A DNA stretch of 64,000 bases from Chloroflexota bacterium (GTDB taxonomy: Bacteria > Chloroflexota > Anaerolineae > Anaerolineales > Villigracilaceae): positions 84,086-148,085 of the forward strand of contig JAJYOU010000002.1 of NCBI GenBank assembly GCA_021795965.1, written 5' to 3'. The position numbers were made by a program, and so were the translations under genes. The notes below the pieces were generated by a model, which did not search any database, was not told where the DNA came from, and worked only from the letters and a program-made list of their open reading frames with translations. Below are positions 19,426 to 28,241 of this stretch, piece by piece (the first letter of the stretch is position 1; each line of letters opens with the position of its first letter).

Positions 19426-20586
19426 CTAATGGATGACAGACCTGATCCGCTCGAGTCCCTTTTCCAGGTTCGTGATGGAATTGGCATAGGAGATTCTGAG
19501 ATAGCCTTCTCCAAATTCACCAAAAGAAGAGCCCGGCAGCAATGCCACGCCTGCTTCCTCCAGCAGCAGATTCGCGATTTCATCCGAGGTTTTCCCGGTA
19601 CCCGTGATATTTGGGAAGACATAAAAAGCACCCTGGGGAACCTGGCAGCGAAAACCGGGGATCTTATTTAATCCCGAAACGATTAAATCGCGCCGGCGCT
19701 GGTATTCCGCCACAACTTCAGCCACCTGCTCCTGGGGTCCGAGGATGGCTTCCATCCCGGCAAACTGGGTGAACTGGGCTGTTGAACCGACTGAATGTGT
19801 CAGCAGCAGTCCAACTTTTTCAGCCAACTCGCGCGGCATGATTCCATAACCGAGGCGCCAGCCCGTCATGGCATAGGTTTTGGAAAACCCGTCCACGATG
19901 ATGGTCCGCTCCTGCATTCCCGGCAGGCTCGCGATGGATGGCACCGTTTTGCCGTCATAGGCTATCCGGGCGTATATCTCATCCGACATGACCCAACAGT
20001 TGTATTTCTGAGCCTGTTGAGCAACATGTTCCAGGTCTGCCAGCGGCATGACTCCGCCGGTTGGGTTACCGGGTGAATTGAGAATGATCATCCTTGTTTT
20101 TGAATTGATCAGCCGGTCGAAAATCTCGAGATCAAAAGAAAAATTATTTTCCTCGCGCAGGGGTACCGCCACAGGCTTTCCACCTGCCACGCCTATCATT
20201 GCTTCGTAGGTCGGGAAACCCGGGTTGGGGTAAATCACCTCATCTCCCGGTTCGACCACAGCCATGGTTGGGAAGTAAAGCGCCGGTTTCGCACCGGGAC
20301 CGACCACGATTTCTTCCGGGCTGATCCGGATCCCGCGTCTTATCCCGCAGTCCTCGGCGATGATTTGCTGGAGAGAAGGCATCCCCGCCGGAGATGTGTA
20401 ACGGGTTTTCCCTTCACTGATGGCGCGAATGCCTGCCAGGCTGACGTTTGAAAAAGTCTCAAAATCAGGCTGTCCAATCTCGAAATGGATGATTTCCCTA
20501 CCTGCAGCCTCGAGTTGGTTGGCTTTCGCCAGGACCTGGTAAGCCCCTTCCGGCTTGAGGTGTTGAATACGTTTCGCAAAATTCAT
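19426..20586 (-). CDS. class I aminotransferase (aspartate aminotransferase-like)
   Basis: A fold-type I PLP enzyme of 386 residues. Landmarks are EIGQPDFETF, YTSPAGMPSLQ, PGNPTG (172-177), SDEIYARIAY and the Schiff-base Lys236 in DGFSKTYAMTGWRLGY, followed by an Arg-containing LRISYA segment that binds the substrate carboxylate. It swaps an amino group between an amino acid and a 2-oxo acid. It starts 10 nt after panB in the same operon, so it may act on branched-chain or valine-related 2-oxo acids (inference), although the sequence class covers aspartate, aromatic and alanine specificities. Confidence 0.88.
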   Translation of the reverse strand: MNFAKRIQHLKPEGAYQVLAKANQLEAAGREIIHFEIGQPDFETFSNVSLAGIRAISEGKTRYTSPAGMPSLQQIIAEDCGIRRGIRISPEEIVVGPGAKPALYFPTMAVVEPGDEVIYPNPGFPTYEAMIGVAGGKPVAVPLREENNFSFDLEIFDRLINSKTRMIILNSPGNPTGGVMPLADLEHVAQQAQKYNCWVMSDEIYARIAYDGKTVPSIASLPGMQERTIIVDGFSKTYAMTGWRLGYGIMPRELAEKVGLLLTHSVGSTAQFTQFAGMEAILGPQEQVAEVVAEYQRRRDLIVSGLNKIPGFRCQVPQGAFYVFPNITGTGKTSDEIANLLLEEAGVALLPGSSFGEFGEGYLRISYANSITNLEKGLERIRSVIH

Positions 20587-20596
20587 GTTTTTTACC

Positions 20597-21448
20597 TTAG
20601 AGTAATTTCTTCAATTCGTCAAACTCTTCATCCTTCATCCCAAACCAATTCTCAGGAGATGGAAAGGTCTTGTTCGTAACTTCAGCTGCGTACTGTTTAA
20701 GACCATTCAGGATCACTTCACCGGCGTTGCCAAATACTTTCGCCATTTTGGGGGTGAACTTGGGATAAAGTCCAAACATGTCATGGTAGATCAATAATTG
20801 ACCGTGCGCATCAGGCCCGGAACCCAGGCTCATGATGATGCAGTTTTCTGCGCGTTCGGTAATCAGCTTGCAGAGCCTGTCGGGCACCATTTCGAGCAAG
20901 ATGGCAAATGCGCCAGCTTTCTCCAACTCTTTGGCATCATCCAGGATCTTCTTGGCAAGCGCCGCCGATTTGCCCTGGACGCGAAAACCACCCAGCGCTG
21001 AAACGGATTGCGGTGTCAGACCAAGGTGACCAATCGCGGGAATACCGGCATCCACAATCCCCCTGATGCGGTCTGCCATGGCATGACCGCCTTCAAGCTT
21101 GATGGCATCGCAACCAGCTTCAGCCATAAAGCGCCCAGCATTGCGAATTGCAGTTTCCACCGAAGGCTGGTAGCTCATGTAGGGCATGTCGCCCACCAGG
21201 AAAGCATTGGGGGAGCCGCGTCTGACTGCCTGTGTGTGTCGGATCATATCGTCCATGGTCACGGGCAGGGTGGAATCATACCCGAGCATGGTCATTCCAA
21301 GGCTGTCGCCAACCAGGATCATATCGATCCCAGCCTGCTCCTGCAGATAGGCGGTTGGATAATCATAGCAAGTCAGCCAGGTAATGGGTTGATCGTCGCT
21401 GACTTTCTTGAACAACATGGGTAATGTTACCTTCTTGCGTTCATTCAT
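20597..21448 (-). CDS. panB: 3-methyl-2-oxobutanoate hydroxymethyltransferase
   Basis: PanB transfers a hydroxymethyl group from 5,10-methylene-THF to 2-oxoisovalerate, the first step to pantothenate and CoA. Clear motifs are ITWLTCYDYPTAYLQEQAGIDM, VGDSLGMTMLGYDSTLPVT, GDMPYMSYQ and AIKLEGG, with the catalytic Glu in LLEMVPDRL. The frame runs upstream to 21763, but the family begins at the ATG at 21448, which has AAGGAG 6 nt before it; this gives 283 residues. No panC or panD is seen in the window. A promoter at 21555-21583 reads into it. Confidence 0.95.
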   Translation of the reverse strand: MNERKKVTLPMLFKKVSDDQPITWLTCYDYPTAYLQEQAGIDMILVGDSLGMTMLGYDSTLPVTMDDMIRHTQAVRRGSPNAFLVGDMPYMSYQPSVETAIRNAGRFMAEAGCDAIKLEGGHAMADRIRGIVDAGIPAIGHLGLTPQSVSALGGFRVQGKSAALAKKILDDAKELEKAGAFAILLEMVPDRLCKLITERAENCIIMSLGSGPDAHGQLLIYHDMFGLYPKFTPKMAKVFGNAGEVILNGLKQYAAEVTNKTFPSPENWFGMKDEEFDELKKLL

Positions 21449-21554
21449 GATGCGCTCCTTGGCTGTATGCGAATTGATCCAGACTGAACTTCTTTCAAGC
21501 CTGGAATAAAGTAAATTTGCAGGAATGACCCCGTTTAAAAAGGTGATTATTTCA

Positions 21555-21583
21555 ATTCTCTCAGCGAAAGCAAAAACTGTCAA
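21555..21583 (-). promoter_or_regulatory. candidate sigma-70 promoter of panB
   Basis: On the minus strand a perfect TTGACA (21583-21578), 17 nt, then GAGAAT (21560-21555, 4 of 6 consensus bases). It lies about 106 nt before the panB start. The divergent promoter at 21709 faces the other way. Confidence 0.6.
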
Positions 21584-21629
21584 ATGCAATTTCCCCTGTA
21601 TCAAACTTAAATCTGCAGTCGATTGCCGT

Positions 21630-21692
21630 TTCCCACAAGATATCTTGGGACCCGACAATATATCGGAAAATTCAACCATATTTTCTTGGGAC
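21630..21692. promoter_or_regulatory. candidate operator region upstream of the kal promoter
   Basis: Two direct copies of TCTTGGGAC (21643-21651 and 21684-21692) are 41 nt apart, close to four helical turns. The first copy is also half of an inverted repeat, TCCCACAAGA then TCTTGGGA, around the 12-bp palindrome CAAGATATCTTG. The second copy ends 16 nt before the -35 of the kal promoter, a place where activators commonly bind. The regulator is unknown. The whole 423-nt gap 21449-21871 holds only these sites and the two promoters. Confidence 0.5.
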
Positions 21693-21708
21693 AAAACCAC
21701 AAAACCGC

Positions 21709-21737
21709 TTGACGCCGCGAAACCGCGGTGGTATCCT
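21709..21737 (+). promoter_or_regulatory. promoter of the kal-kce-kdd operon
   Basis: TTGACG (21709-21714), 17 nt, TATCCT (21732-21737), with TGG just before the -10 (extended -10). The 14 bases ending at the -10 (CGCGGTGGTATCCT) are identical to those of the promoter at 33492-33520, a strong sign that both are real and of the same type. The 5' leader to the ATG at 21872 would be about 125 nt. Confidence 0.75.
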
Positions 21738-21871
21738 ATTCCAAATTCTTTACCATTCCCCACGAAAAATTTTCTTAATTGTAGACATCTAGAATATTTT
21801 TAAAATACTTCTCTGATTGGTCTTAAACGAATATATTTTTGTTGGCAGGGAGTTCATTCGGAAATTTATCT

Positions 21872-22285
21872 ATGAACACACTACCTCTTTTGACTATTAA
21901 ACTTCATCTGCGGATATCAGAGCATGATGTGCATTATGCCGGCGGTCTGGTGGATGGCGCGCGGCTGATGGCATTGTTCGGCGATGCAGCCACTGAATTG
22001 TGCATCCGGTACGATGGCGATGAGGGCTTGTTTCGCGCCTATCAAAATGTGGAATTTCTCGCTCCCGTTCATGCCGGTGATTTTCTCGATGTAACTGCTG
22101 AACTCAGCAGCGTTGGACGCACTTCCCGCCAGATGAAGTTTGAAATAACCCGGGTCATAAAAGCTGCTCCAACCCAAGAGAACGTTTCCGCCGCGGCGGT
22201 GTTGGATAAAGCAGAATTGGTTGCCCGCGCCGAAGGTACTTGCGTTGTTCCACTAGAAAAACAACAGGGAAAGAAGCCATCATGA
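21872..22285 (+). CDS. kal: 3-aminobutyryl-CoA ammonia-lyase
   Basis: Kal removes ammonia from L-3-aminobutyryl-CoA to give crotonyl-CoA in the lysine fermentation pathway. The 137-residue protein has a single hotdog-fold pattern: LRISEHDVHYAGGLVDGARLMALFGDAATEL, then YQNVEFLAPVHAGDFLDVTAEL and the closing strand LVARAEGTCVV. The assignment relies strongly on the next two genes, kce and kdd, which are specific to this pathway. The frame is open to a TTG at 21839, but the ATG at 21872 fits the family length better. It overlaps kce by 4 nt (ATGA). Confidence 0.85.
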   Translation: MNTLPLLTIKLHLRISEHDVHYAGGLVDGARLMALFGDAATELCIRYDGDEGLFRAYQNVEFLAPVHAGDFLDVTAELSSVGRTSRQMKFEITRVIKAAPTQENVSAAAVLDKAELVARAEGTCVVPLEKQQGKKPS

Positions 22286-23115
22286 CCAATCCCGTGATTA
22301 TCTCTGCTGCGCTCGTCGGTGCCGAATTAACCCGCGAGAACACGCCTTATTTACCTCTGACGCCCGATGAAATCGCGGCAGAAGCGCTGGCATGTTACCA
22401 GGCAGGCGCTGCCCTGGTTCATTTGCACGGACGCGCAAAAGATGGCTCTCCCACCCAGGACGTAAATGCTTATCGCGACATCATTGACGCAGTGCAGACA
22501 CGTGTACCTGAGATCATTATCCAGGTTTCCACCGGCGGCGCGGTGGGCATGACAGCCGAGGAGAGATTGCAGCCGCTCGCCTTGCAGCCGGAAATGGCAA
22601 GCTTGACGACCGGCACGGTCAATTTTGGCGAGGAAGTTTTTTATAACGATCTGCCAATGGTACGCGAGTTTGCAAAAGCCATGCAGGCGCGCGGCATCCG
22701 GCCTGAACTGGAAATCTTCGACAGCGGCATGATCCCTTCCGCCATGCGACTGCTCAAGGAAGGCTTGCTGAGCGAACCCCTCCATTTCAACTTAGTGCTG
22801 GGTGTACCGGGCGGCGCAGCCGGTACGATCAAAAATTTAATGTTTATGATCGAAAGCCTGCCCGCAGGCAGCACCTGGACCACCAGCGGCATCGGCGCGG
22901 CACAGCTGCCGCTCACCACCGCTGCCATTCTACTCGGGGGAAACCTGCGCGTAGGGCTGGAAGATAATATTTATTACTCACGCGGCGTTCTGAGTGAAGG
23001 CAATGCCCCCCTGGTGGCGCGAGCCGCTCGGCTTGCCAATGAACTCGGTCGACCCCCGGCAACCCCCGCAGAAGCCCGCCATATCCTCCACTTGAAAACA
23101 TCCCCCAAAATATGA
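22282..23115 (+). CDS. kce: 3-keto-5-aminohexanoate cleavage enzyme (BKACE family)
   Basis: Kce condenses 3-keto-5-aminohexanoate with acetyl-CoA to give acetoacetate and 3-aminobutyryl-CoA. The BKACE fold is shown by PVIISAALVGAELTRE, the metal-binding LVHLHGR (His47, His49), QVSTGGAVGMT, LTTGTVNFG and the third metal ligand Glu in GLEDNIYYSRG. The ATG at 22282 overlaps the kal stop; the frame further upstream lies inside kal and is ignored. The protein has 277 residues, normal for the family. BKACE members vary in substrate, but the kal-kce-kdd context makes the lysine pathway role likely. Confidence 0.92.
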   Translation: MTNPVIISAALVGAELTRENTPYLPLTPDEIAAEALACYQAGAALVHLHGRAKDGSPTQDVNAYRDIIDAVQTRVPEIIIQVSTGGAVGMTAEERLQPLALQPEMASLTTGTVNFGEEVFYNDLPMVREFAKAMQARGIRPELEIFDSGMIPSAMRLLKEGLLSEPLHFNLVLGVPGGAAGTIKNLMFMIESLPAGSTWTTSGIGAAQLPLTTAAILLGGNLRVGLEDNIYYSRGVLSEGNAPLVARAARLANELGRPPATPAEARHILHLKTSPKI

Positions 23116-24146
23116 ACTCAGGTAATCGTTTTGGCGCGCATCGAGTGATTGAACCACCTTTCGCCCTGCCAAAAGCAGCGCTGCGGTTGGATAATCAATC
23201 CCCACTGCTTGATAACGAGATCGGGATTCGCGTCGAGAGCCTGCACATTACCTCCACGAGTTTTACACGCCTATGGCAGGATGCCGCACAGGACGAAAAA
23301 CGATTCGCCGCGAGCATCATGGATATTGTCAACCGCCAGGGAAAATTCCAGGATCCGGAGACCGGTTCAGGTGGGGTACTGCTTGGTACAGTCGATTTTA
23401 TTGGTCCGCAGCTGAAAGTTGATTTGCTCCCCAACGATCCGATCGTGACCCTGGTATCCCTCGCCCAAACCCCCCTCAGACTCCAAAAAATTAATAAGAT
23501 ATACCCAAGCCTTGGACAGGTGGTGGTGGATGGCTATGCCATCCTCTTCGAATCTGGTTTATGGGCAAAACTTCCCGACGATCTGCCGCGTGAGCTGGCG
23601 TTGATGGTTTTGGATGTGGCAGGTGCGCCAGCCTATGCAAACCGCTATGTCAAACCAGGTCAACGCGTGCTGGTGATTGGCGGAGGCAAAGCCGGTCTGC
23701 TGTGCATGCATGAGGCAAAAAAGAAAATCGGAACCAATGGGCAGATCATCCTCGTAGAAAAAGATGAAGAACGCGCACAAAGAGCCCGGTCGCTCGGTCT
23801 GGCAGACAACCTCATCATAACGGATGCTCGTAACGGGTTGGAAGTACTGCGCCAGGTGGAAAATTTTACCGGCGGCGCACTGGCTGATATCAGTTTTAAC
23901 TTCGCCAGCCTTCCAAATGCAGAAATGTCTGTCATCCTGTCCACCCGGAGTGAAGGCAAAATCATCTTCTACAGCATGTCCACGAATTTTAGCCAGGCGG
24001 CGCTCGGCGCTGAAGGCGTGGGTAAGTCGCTTGAAATGATCATCGGAAATGGGTATATCCCCGGACACGCGCAGATCGCGCTCCAAATTCTCCGGGATAA
24101 TAAGCCCTTGAGGGAGTATTTCAGCGGGCTGATCAAACAAAAATAA
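23112..24146 (+). CDS. kdd: L-erythro-3,5-diaminohexanoate dehydrogenase
   Basis: Kdd oxidises and deaminates 3,5-diaminohexanoate to 3-keto-5-aminohexanoate with NAD(P)+, producing the Kce substrate. The N-terminus GAHRVIEPPFALPKAALRLDN and the Rossmann motif RVLVIGGGKAGLLCMHEAKKK are characteristic, followed by TDARNGLEVLRQVENFTGG. The length of 344 residues is typical. The start overlaps the kce stop (ATGA). Upstream pathway genes (kamA lysine 2,3-aminomutase, kamD/kamE 5,6-aminomutase) are not in the window, so they must be elsewhere or the operon is used differently. Confidence 0.92.
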   Translation: MNSGNRFGAHRVIEPPFALPKAALRLDNQSPLLDNEIGIRVESLHITSTSFTRLWQDAAQDEKRFAASIMDIVNRQGKFQDPETGSGGVLLGTVDFIGPQLKVDLLPNDPIVTLVSLAQTPLRLQKINKIYPSLGQVVVDGYAILFESGLWAKLPDDLPRELALMVLDVAGAPAYANRYVKPGQRVLVIGGGKAGLLCMHEAKKKIGTNGQIILVEKDEERAQRARSLGLADNLIITDARNGLEVLRQVENFTGGALADISFNFASLPNAEMSVILSTRSEGKIIFYSMSTNFSQAALGAEGVGKSLEMIIGNGYIPGHAQIALQILRDNKPLREYFSGLIKQK

Positions 24147-24226
24147 GATCTGGAAAGGAGATGCATCCAAAAACACTTAATTTTGCTGGAAAATCTAACT
24201 TTAGTTAATAACCCATTGGAGGAAGA

Positions 24227-25480
24227 ATGAAACACAATCTGAAATTTGCAGTATTAGCATTACTCGTGATGATGTCTGTAATTCTTTCAGCCTGCGGTCC
24301 CGCCGCGACGCAAGCCCCCGCCGCAGCCACCCAGGCTCCCGCAGCTGCCGCTGGAAATACCATTAAGATCGGCGCGCTTTATCCGTTGACCGGCGACCTG
24401 GCGAAACTCGGTGAGGAAAACAAGAACGGTCTTCAGCTCGCCGTCGACCAAATTAACGCCGCGGGTGGAATTAAATCCCAGGGCGGAGCCAAACTCGAGC
24501 TGGTCTGGGGCGACTCACAGGGCAAACCAGAAATTGGTATCAGCGAAGTGACCCGCCTTGCAGAGCAGGAAAAGGTGCTGGCAATCATCGGAGCCTATCA
24601 ATCCGGCGTGACCACTCCTGCCACCCAGGAAGCTGAAAGACTCGGCTTACCGTTTGTGGTCAGCATGGCTGTCGCAGATAAAATCACCGACCGCGGTTTC
24701 AAGTACACCTTCCGAATTTGCCCGAAGGCAAGCTGGTACGCGAAGGATCAGGTCAGTTTTGTGAAAGACCTGAAAAGCCTGGCTGGTCTCGACATCAAGA
24801 AAGTCGCCCTGCTGCATGAAGACACTGACTTCGGCGAATCGACCGCCGTCGGACAAAAACAGTATCTGAAAGAAGCCGGCATCGAAATGCTCCTGGAAGT
24901 GAAATATTCTGCCAGCGCCGCCGACCTGACGACTGAAGTTGCCAAGGTGAAAGCCTCCAACCCGGATGCCGTTTTAACCGTGACTTACCTGAACGACTCC
25001 GTTTTGATCGCCCGCGCCCGCGAAGCTCTCGGCATGACCAATATCCCGTTCATTGATGCAGCCGGCGGAACCGTTGACCCCGAATTCATCAAGCAACTGG
25101 GTGCCACCGCTGAAGGCTGGCTGACCGAGATCGAATTCACCAAGTATGCGGCTGGAGCCGACGTCCTCAATAATGCTTACAAAGCCAAGTTCGGCGTGGA
25201 CATCACCGGCAACGGTGCTTATGCTTACCAGGCTGGATTCGTGATTGCTGATGCGCTTGAACGATCGGGCAACACCGACCGCAATGCTCTGCGCGACGCA
25301 CTTGCCAAGACTGACATGCCCTCTGGCCCAACCATGGTCCTGCCTACCGATCATATTTATTTTGGCCCCGATGGACAGAACCAGAATGCTCCTTTGTTCG
25401 TTGTGCAGGTTCAGAACGGCGAGTTGGTTCCAGTTTGGCCAGCCAAGTACGCAGCCAAACCCGTTATTTTAACCAAATAA
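24227..25480 (+). CDS. livK: branched-chain amino acid type ABC transporter substrate-binding lipoprotein
   Basis: A 417-residue LivK-type binding protein. The lipoprotein signal ends LSAC with Cys23 as the lipidated residue, followed by a low-complexity Ala/Pro/Gln/Thr linker common in Chloroflexota lipoproteins. The mature domain begins IKIGALYPLTGDLAKLGEENKNG and contains VIGAYQSGVTTPATQEAERLGLPFV, typical of periplasmic-binding fold type I. A strong GGAGGAAG precedes the ATG. It lies 80 nt after kdd, so the transporter may import lysine or a related amino acid rather than leucine (inference). A terminator hairpin follows, before the permease genes. Confidence 0.92.
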   Translation: MKHNLKFAVLALLVMMSVILSACGPAATQAPAAATQAPAAAAGNTIKIGALYPLTGDLAKLGEENKNGLQLAVDQINAAGGIKSQGGAKLELVWGDSQGKPEIGISEVTRLAEQEKVLAIIGAYQSGVTTPATQEAERLGLPFVVSMAVADKITDRGFKYTFRICPKASWYAKDQVSFVKDLKSLAGLDIKKVALLHEDTDFGESTAVGQKQYLKEAGIEMLLEVKYSASAADLTTEVAKVKASNPDAVLTVTYLNDSVLIARAREALGMTNIPFIDAAGGTVDPEFIKQLGATAEGWLTEIEFTKYAAGADVLNNAYKAKFGVDITGNGAYAYQAGFVIADALERSGNTDRNALRDALAKTDMPSGPTMVLPTDHIYFGPDGQNQNAPLFVVQVQNGELVPVWPAKYAAKPVILTK

Positions 25481-25494
25481 ACATAGTTGAACCA

Positions 25495-25536
25495 AATCCA
25501 GAGGCGTAGCCTTTACGCCTCTGGATTGTTATTTTT
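25495..25536 (+). terminator. intra-operon hairpin terminator between livK and livH
   Basis: Arms AATCCAGAGGCGTA (25495-25508) and TACGCCTCTGGATT (25514-25527) form a perfect 14-bp stem with a 5-nt loop, followed by GTTATTTTT. It begins 15 nt after the livK stop and would let most transcripts end after the binding protein, while some continue into livHMGF. Confidence 0.9.
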
Positions 25537-25650
25537 ACAACACTTTGTGGTCTGCTGATCGTCCAGCAGGTTGATGATTTAAAAAACTTCGAAGAGTTCT
25601 GAGGGACGATTTTAGGAAGGCAAGCCCATTTTCCATGCAACGGAGGTCGA

Positions 25651-26529
25651 ATGGTATTTTCATTTGAACTTTTCGGACAAGCAGTGGTGACAGGAATTTT
25701 GATTGGTGGCATCTTTGCGTTGATCTCGGTCGGTTTAAGCCTGATCTGGGGTGTGATGCGCATCATCAACTTCGCCCATGGCGAATTCCTGATGATTGCG
25801 ATGTACATCGCATATTTCCTGGTGGCAAAAGGTGGCTGGGATCCATACCTGACGATTTTAATCACTGCTCCTGCCCTTTTCCTGATTGGAATCATTATTT
25901 TTCAAGTCACCATTCGCCCAATCATCAAGGATCCGCCCATCAACCAGATCATGTTGACGGTCGGGTTGTCGCTCATTCTGCAAAACCTTGCACTGGTTTT
26001 CCTCAAGGCTGACGTCTTGACTGCGAACACAGCCTATACCCGAATGAACTTTTACCTCGGTGGAGTCGTTGTGCGCGGTTCGCAATTGATCGCCTTCGTC
26101 GGTTCTGCCCTGGCAGCTTTCATCCTTTATTGGATTCTGCAAAAGACTGATATTGGGCGCGCCATCCGGGCAGCATCTCAAAATCGGGATGCAGCCACGC
26201 TCGTGGGCATCAATGTGCGGAGTACATATTTGCTCGCTTTCGGACTGGGGTCCGCCTCTCTGGGTGTGGCGGCTTCACTGATGATCCCCTTTTATTACAC
26301 CTCCCCCACGGTCGGGCTTTTCTTTGGGCTGATTGCATACGTGGTGGTTGTGCTGGGAGGGTTGGGTAACTTTATCGGCACACTGGTCGCCGGATTGATC
26401 ATCGGGCTGACCGAATCGATCGGGGCATCCCTCCTGCCTGGCTCCCTGGCACGGGTTCTGACCTTTGGAATTTTCATCTTCGTGCTTTTGCTGCGACCAC
26501 AGGGCATTTTTGGAGGAAAGCAGAAATGA
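25651..26529 (+). CDS. livH: branched-chain amino acid type ABC permease
   Basis: A 292-residue LivH-type permease with about eight hydrophobic segments. GILIGGIFALISVGLSLIWGVMRIINFAHGEFLM is the family N-terminus (given here as visible in residues 15-48), followed by the EAA-like loop with GRAIRAASQNRDAATLVGINV, which contacts the ATPase. The C-terminus RPQGIFGGKQK is also typical. It pairs with the LivM-type permease, whose start overlaps its stop (ATGA). GGAGG lies before the ATG. Confidence 0.93.
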   Translation: MVFSFELFGQAVVTGILIGGIFALISVGLSLIWGVMRIINFAHGEFLMIAMYIAYFLVAKGGWDPYLTILITAPALFLIGIIIFQVTIRPIIKDPPINQIMLTVGLSLILQNLALVFLKADVLTANTAYTRMNFYLGGVVVRGSQLIAFVGSALAAFILYWILQKTDIGRAIRAASQNRDAATLVGINVRSTYLLAFGLGSASLGVAASLMIPFYYTSPTVGLFFGLIAYVVVVLGGLGNFIGTLVAGLIIGLTESIGASLLPGSLARVLTFGIFIFVLLLRPQGIFGGKQK

Positions 26530-27527
26530 AAATACAAATCAAGAAATCTACAATCCTTATCGGGTTGCTTTTAATCGTGGGATTTATCCTGCCGCGTTTC
26601 GCCGGTGAATACTACATCCATATCAGCGTGCTCGTCTTATTTTATGCGTATATGGCAGTTTCCTGGAATATCCTGGGAGGGTATGCCGGTCAGCACTCGC
26701 TTGGGCATGCCCTTTTCATGGGCATTGGCGCGTACACTTCCACCTATTTGTTTACCGTGATCGGATTGACGCCCTGGATTGGAATGTGGCTGGGCGGCGC
26801 ATTTGCAGGTGTGATCGGCGGGTTTGTGGGATATCTCTGCTTCCGCTACGGCGTCAAGGGTCCGTACTTTGCGCTGGTGACGATTGCCCTGGCTGAAGCA
26901 GCGGTTTATATTGTCACCAATATTCCTTCCATTGGTGGCGCGCAGGGTTTGGAAGTGGCCTGGACTGGCAACGCTCCACAGCTCATGCAGTTCGATGGCA
27001 AATCCGGCTATTACTACATGATCTTGGTCATGACCATCATCGCGGTCTGGCTTTCCTCATGGTTGATCAAGCGCCGCTTCGGGTACCAGCTTCTTTCAAT
27101 CCGTGAGAACGAGGACGCAGCCGAGGCTCTCGGTGTGAACACCCTGCGGCTTAAAATTCAGGCTACGGTGATCAGCGCCGTCATGACCGCCCTTGGCGGA
27201 ACTTTCTTCGCTCAATATTTCACCTATATCAACCCGCGCGCCGTCTTCGGCGAAGGACCTTCAGTCCAAATCCTCCTCTTCGCAATCATCGGTGGAATTG
27301 GCACTGTCTGGGGACCTGTTGTCGGCGCCCTGGTGCTCATCCCGATTGCAGAGTTATCAAGAGGCTGGTTGGGCGGGACTTTCGCCGGCGCTCAAATCCT
27401 GCTCTACGGCACCGTCCTGGTACTCACGATGTTATTCATGCCCAACGGGATTCTTGGCTTGTACCACAAATTCCTGGGAAAATTCCAAAACCGTCAATCC
27501 GATGGCGGAAAAAGTGAGGCACTATGA
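26526..27527 (+). CDS. livM: branched-chain amino acid type ABC permease
   Basis: A 333-residue LivM-type permease, partner of the preceding gene. Landmarks are AVSWNILGGYAGQHSLGHALFMGIGAY, FRYGVKGPYFALVTIALAEA and the coupling loop LLSIRENEDAAEALGVNTLRLKI, then GGIGTVWGPVVGALVL. About nine hydrophobic segments are visible. It overlaps both neighbours by 4 nt (ATGA at each side), so the permease and ATPase genes are translationally coupled. Confidence 0.93.
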   Translation: MKIQIKKSTILIGLLLIVGFILPRFAGEYYIHISVLVLFYAYMAVSWNILGGYAGQHSLGHALFMGIGAYTSTYLFTVIGLTPWIGMWLGGAFAGVIGGFVGYLCFRYGVKGPYFALVTIALAEAAVYIVTNIPSIGGAQGLEVAWTGNAPQLMQFDGKSGYYYMILVMTIIAVWLSSWLIKRRFGYQLLSIRENEDAAEALGVNTLRLKIQATVISAVMTALGGTFFAQYFTYINPRAVFGEGPSVQILLFAIIGGIGTVWGPVVGALVLIPIAELSRGWLGGTFAGAQILLYGTVLVLTMLFMPNGILGLYHKFLGKFQNRQSDGGKSEAL

Positions 27528-28240
27528 GCTTGCTTGAAGTTTCAAATCTCAGGCGCGATTTTGGTGGCTTGACCGCAGTGCATGACCTCACCTTTTCAGT
27601 GGAACCTGGCGAAATCGTGGGGCTGATCGGTCCAAATGGTGCAGGTAAAACAACCACATTTGCCATGCTTTCCGGTTTCATCACCCCTACGTCCGGCGAA
27701 ATCCTTTTTAAAGGGACCAGCATCAACAAACTTAAACCCCATCAAGTCTGCCTCTTAGGGTTAACGCGGACTTTCCAGATCGTCCAGCCCTTCCCGGATA
27801 TGACTGTACTCGAAAACGTCATGATCGGCGCGTACACGCATCACCCGAACACCGTGGACGCCAAGAAGAAGGCGATGGAAGTTCTCGAACGCATCAACCT
27901 CGCCCATAAGGCTGAAGAGCAGGGAAAAATCCTGACCCTGCCTGAACTCAAGCGGCTGGAGATCGGAAAAGCGCTCGCGACTGAACCGAGCTTGCTCCTG
28001 CTCGATGAAGTGGCTGCCGGCCTTAAAGATGTCGAGATGGAAGAAATCCTCGAACTTGTGCGGCAATTAAACCGGGAAGGCATCACCTTCCTGATCGTGG
28101 AGCACCTGATGAAAGTGATCATGAACCTGTCGCACCGTGTCATCGTGCTGGATTTCGGTCAGATGATCGGGCAGGGCACACCCGCTGAGATCAGCAAAAA
28201 CCCGGCAGTGCTTGCCGCCTATCTCGGGAAGGAAGATTAA
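27524..28240 (+). CDS. livG: branched-chain amino acid type ABC ATPase
   Basis: A 238-residue LivG-type ATP-binding protein: Walker A GPNGAGKTT, then GLTRTFQIVQPFPDMTVLENVMIG, and Walker B LLLLDEVAAGL with an extended family insert. The ABC signature region reads LTLPELKRLEIGKAL: the expected LSxGxxQ is replaced by LTLPELKR, an altered signature seen in several LivG proteins. It ends in NPAVLAAYLGKED as LivG does. It acts with LivF to drive uptake. Confidence 0.92.
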   Translation: MSLLEVSNLRRDFGGLTAVHDLTFSVEPGEIVGLIGPNGAGKTTTFAMLSGFITPTSGEILFKGTSINKLKPHQVCLLGLTRTFQIVQPFPDMTVLENVMIGAYTHHPNTVDAKKKAMEVLERINLAHKAEEQGKILTLPELKRLEIGKALATEPSLLLLDEVAAGLKDVEMEEILELVRQLNREGITFLIVEHLMKVIMNLSHRVIVLDFGQMIGQGTPAEISKNPAVLAAYLGKED

Positions 28241-28241
28241 T

